5,520 nt of DNA, taken from assembly GCA_003520105.1 (NCBI GenBank), contig DOVL01000165.1:1-5520 (forward strand), read 5' to 3'. The translations under genes and the position numbers were made by a program. Under the pieces are notes generated by a model that worked only from the letters and a program-made list of their open reading frames with translations, had not been told where the DNA came from and made no database searches. Below are positions 4,555-5,520 of the stretch, one piece after another; position 1 is the first letter of the stretch; each line of letters opens with the position of its first letter. The DNA comes from Lachnospiraceae bacterium. Lineage in GTDB: Bacteria > Bacillota > Clostridia > Lachnospirales > Lachnospiraceae.

Positions 4555-5362
4555 ATGCCACTGCTCCTTTCTCTTCTGCAAATCCATATTCGTGTACCGG
4601 TGATACCACTCTTCCTCTGGAAGTTGTCATCATATCAACATATCCTCGTCCGTATTTTGAAAATGAAACCGGATATATTCTCAGCTCGCTGAATATCCTT
4701 GCGAGTTCTATCGGCATTGCACCGGCTATCTTAAGTTCCATAAGGCGCTGCCCCGGTTTTAGCATATCCTTACCGGTATTTCCGTATCTCAGGTCCAGCT
4801 TATCGGTTCTGTATCTTATATTTCTGTCGAAGGTTATCCGAAGCTCCGGATCCTCCTTGCCGAACATTGCGATCCTGTCGTAGGAGATCGACATCCTCGG
4901 TATCAGTTCACCGTAGTAGCTTCGCATATAGTCGATCTCTTTTCTTATCTGGCGGTCTCTTGTTGATGCGAACCGTTTTTCATTCTGCGAACCGCTTTCT
5001 GATTCTTCGGTCAACTCAGCATCCTCATTTAGATACTTCAATGCCTCGTTGTATTTCATATCTATTCTTCTTTTATAAACGACACCGTCGTATTTTTTCT
5101 TGATTTCAATAAATGCAGGCGAATCCTTGGTCGGTATATTGTAACTCCTCAGACGAAGCTTTTCTTTATAATCCGGCTTGTCGAGAGAGGTTCTGATCAG
5201 TCTGTAGTCAGGCGTGTCGTAGTAGATATTGAGTATTGTAGACTCGCCATACCTGTCAACCTCGGCTATACTTTTAAGTCTCTCTCGCAGCCGTCTGTAG
5301 GTTGTCTCGTCAAGCAGGTATTTGACCTCTATTCTTTTAAATATCTCCTGAAAATTACTCAT
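4544..5362 (-). CDS. VTC-domain polyphosphate polymerase-like protein (CYTH/triphosphate-tunnel fold)
   Basis: 272 residues from ATG 5360-5362; the in-frame GTG at 5371 touches the Shine-Dalgarno itself and is rejected. The charged tunnel motifs of the VTC/CYTH fold appear in order: RIEVKY (10-15), YYDTPDY (47-53), KEKLRLRSY (66-74), FIEIKKK (84-90), VVYKRR (94-99), SYDR (160-163), RITFDR (175-180), MELKI (208-212) and SFSKYGRGY (233-241). By analogy with yeast Vtc4, the Lys/Arg residues bind polyphosphate and Glu209 coordinates the metal ion. The expected activity is polyphosphate synthesis from ATP. An acidic, Ser-rich insert (about 112-137) interrupts the fold. There is no SPX domain and no membrane segment, unlike fungal VTC proteins, so the coupled DUF4956 protein is the likely membrane anchor. 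A triphosphatase or other CYTH activity is the main alternative. Confidence 0.85.
   Translation of the reverse strand: MSNFQEIFKRIEVKYLLDETTYRRLRERLKSIAEVDRYGESTILNIYYDTPDYRLIRTSLDKPDYKEKLRLRSYNIPTKDSPAFIEIKKKYDGVVYKRRIDMKYNEALKYLNEDAELTEESESGSQNEKRFASTRDRQIRKEIDYMRSYYGELIPRMSISYDRIAMFGKEDPELRITFDRNIRYRTDKLDLRYGNTGKDMLKPGQRLMELKIAGAMPIELARIFSELRIYPVSFSKYGRGYVDMMTTSRGRVVSPVHEYGFAEEKGAVAYAG
4564..4570 (-). promoter_or_regulatory. Shine-Dalgarno for the DUF4956 gene, inside the VTC-domain gene
   Basis: AAAGGAG on the minus strand lies 9 nt before ATG 4554 and within the last codons of the VTC-domain gene. It decides the DUF4956 start and supports translational coupling, with an 11-nt overlap of the two reading frames (4544-4554). 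Confidence 0.7.
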
Positions 5363-5372
5363 ATCTACCACA

Positions 5373-5377
5373 CTCCT
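5373..5377 (-). promoter_or_regulatory. Shine-Dalgarno that fixes the VTC-domain gene start at 5362
   Basis: AGGAG on the minus strand is 10 nt from ATG 5362 but only 1 nt from the alternative GTG 5371, so only the ATG is usable. Confidence 0.7.
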
Positions 5378-5482
5378 GATTGGTTTTTCCTGTTTGCATT
5401 GATGTTCAAACCGTTTCGGTGATCTCTTGCTTCACCATTTTTTTCTTGCACTCTTGTTCACGGTTTTCCTTGTGATGAGTTA

Positions 5483-5488
5483 AATATA
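5483..5488 (-). promoter_or_regulatory. Candidate -10 for the VTC-DUF4956 unit
   Basis: The minus strand reads TATATT (5488-5483), about 120 nt before the ATG. No -35 resembling TTGACA lies 16-18 bp upstream (AGTTTC at 17 bp). That position is occupied instead by the 11-bp-period direct repeat, which would suit an activator-dependent promoter. Confidence 0.35.
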
Positions 5489-5495
5489 AAGCATA

Positions 5496-5515
5496 AAACT
5501 GAAACGAAACTGAAA
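5496..5515. repeat. Tandem direct repeat, 11-bp period, upstream of the VTC-domain gene
   Basis: AAACTGAAA occurs at 5496-5504 and again at 5507-5515, one helical turn apart. On the minus strand this gives two similar 11-mers, TTTGTTTTCAG and TTTCGTTTCAG, matching at 9 of 11 positions. Direct repeats with this period are the usual target of PhoB/OmpR-type response regulators. The array reaches the window edge and may continue beyond it. Confidence 0.4.
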
Positions 5516-5520
5516 ACAAA

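Noticed and set aside
4555..4587. Upstream ATG for the DUF4956 gene (11 extra residues)
   Set aside because: It would overlap the VTC-domain gene by 44 nt, and its extra residues are encoded by the Shine-Dalgarno region of the better ATG at 4554.
5355..5399. 14-codon leader-peptide-like ORF overlapping the start of the VTC-domain gene
   Set aside because: It has no Shine-Dalgarno, no regulatory codon run and no associated terminator/antiterminator. Such short ORFs are expected by chance.
5424..5461. Imperfect repeat CTCTTGCTTCAC / CTCTTGTTCAC (5424-5435 and 5451-5461) in the leader of the VTC-domain gene
   Set aside because: There are only two copies with an indel and no palindromic or helical-phase logic; too weak to call a site.

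Overview
The window looks like chromosomal DNA from an anaerobic member of the Bacillota, most likely a Clostridia/Lachnospiraceae-type bacterium. This is inferred from strong AGGAGG-type Shine-Dalgarno sites, an EF-G paralogue of the type I associate with that group, and a VTC-domain gene next to a DUF4956 gene. No rRNA, tRNA, CRISPR array, transposase or phage gene is visible. All assignments rest on motif recognition, not on a database search.

Layout from left to right. (1) 1-544, minus strand: the first 181 codons of an EF-G-like translational GTPase that runs off the left edge. It has its own promoter, with a perfect 13-bp palindrome inside the spacer. (2) 658-1443, minus strand: a complete nitrilase-superfamily enzyme, closely resembling mammalian NIT2 (omega-amidase), with an extended -10 promoter. 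(3) 1626-3803, plus strand: a thiol-redox unit. It holds a strong promoter overlapped by an OhrR-type palindrome, an OhrR-like MarR regulator (start revised to GTG 1761), thioredoxin and thioredoxin reductase, and ends in a textbook 12-bp terminator. A 66-nt imperfect hairpin fills most of the trxA-trxB gap. (4) 3874-5362, minus strand: a two-gene unit convergent with trxB. A VTC/CYTH-type polyphosphate polymerase domain protein is translationally coupled (11-nt overlap) to a DUF4956 membrane protein. Upstream, at the right edge, is an 11-bp-period direct repeat.

How the genes may work together. OhrR-type repressors sense organic peroxides through a reactive cysteine, and here every key residue is present. 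The regulator lies directly upstream of trxA and trxB, with no terminator or good promoter between them. The simplest reading is that peroxide or thiol stress derepresses the regulator and the thioredoxin system together. The convergent pair looks like a minimal polyphosphate module: a soluble tunnel-fold polymerase plus a multi-pass membrane partner whose pattern recalls MgtC/SapB proteins. That module is the least characterised biology in the window.
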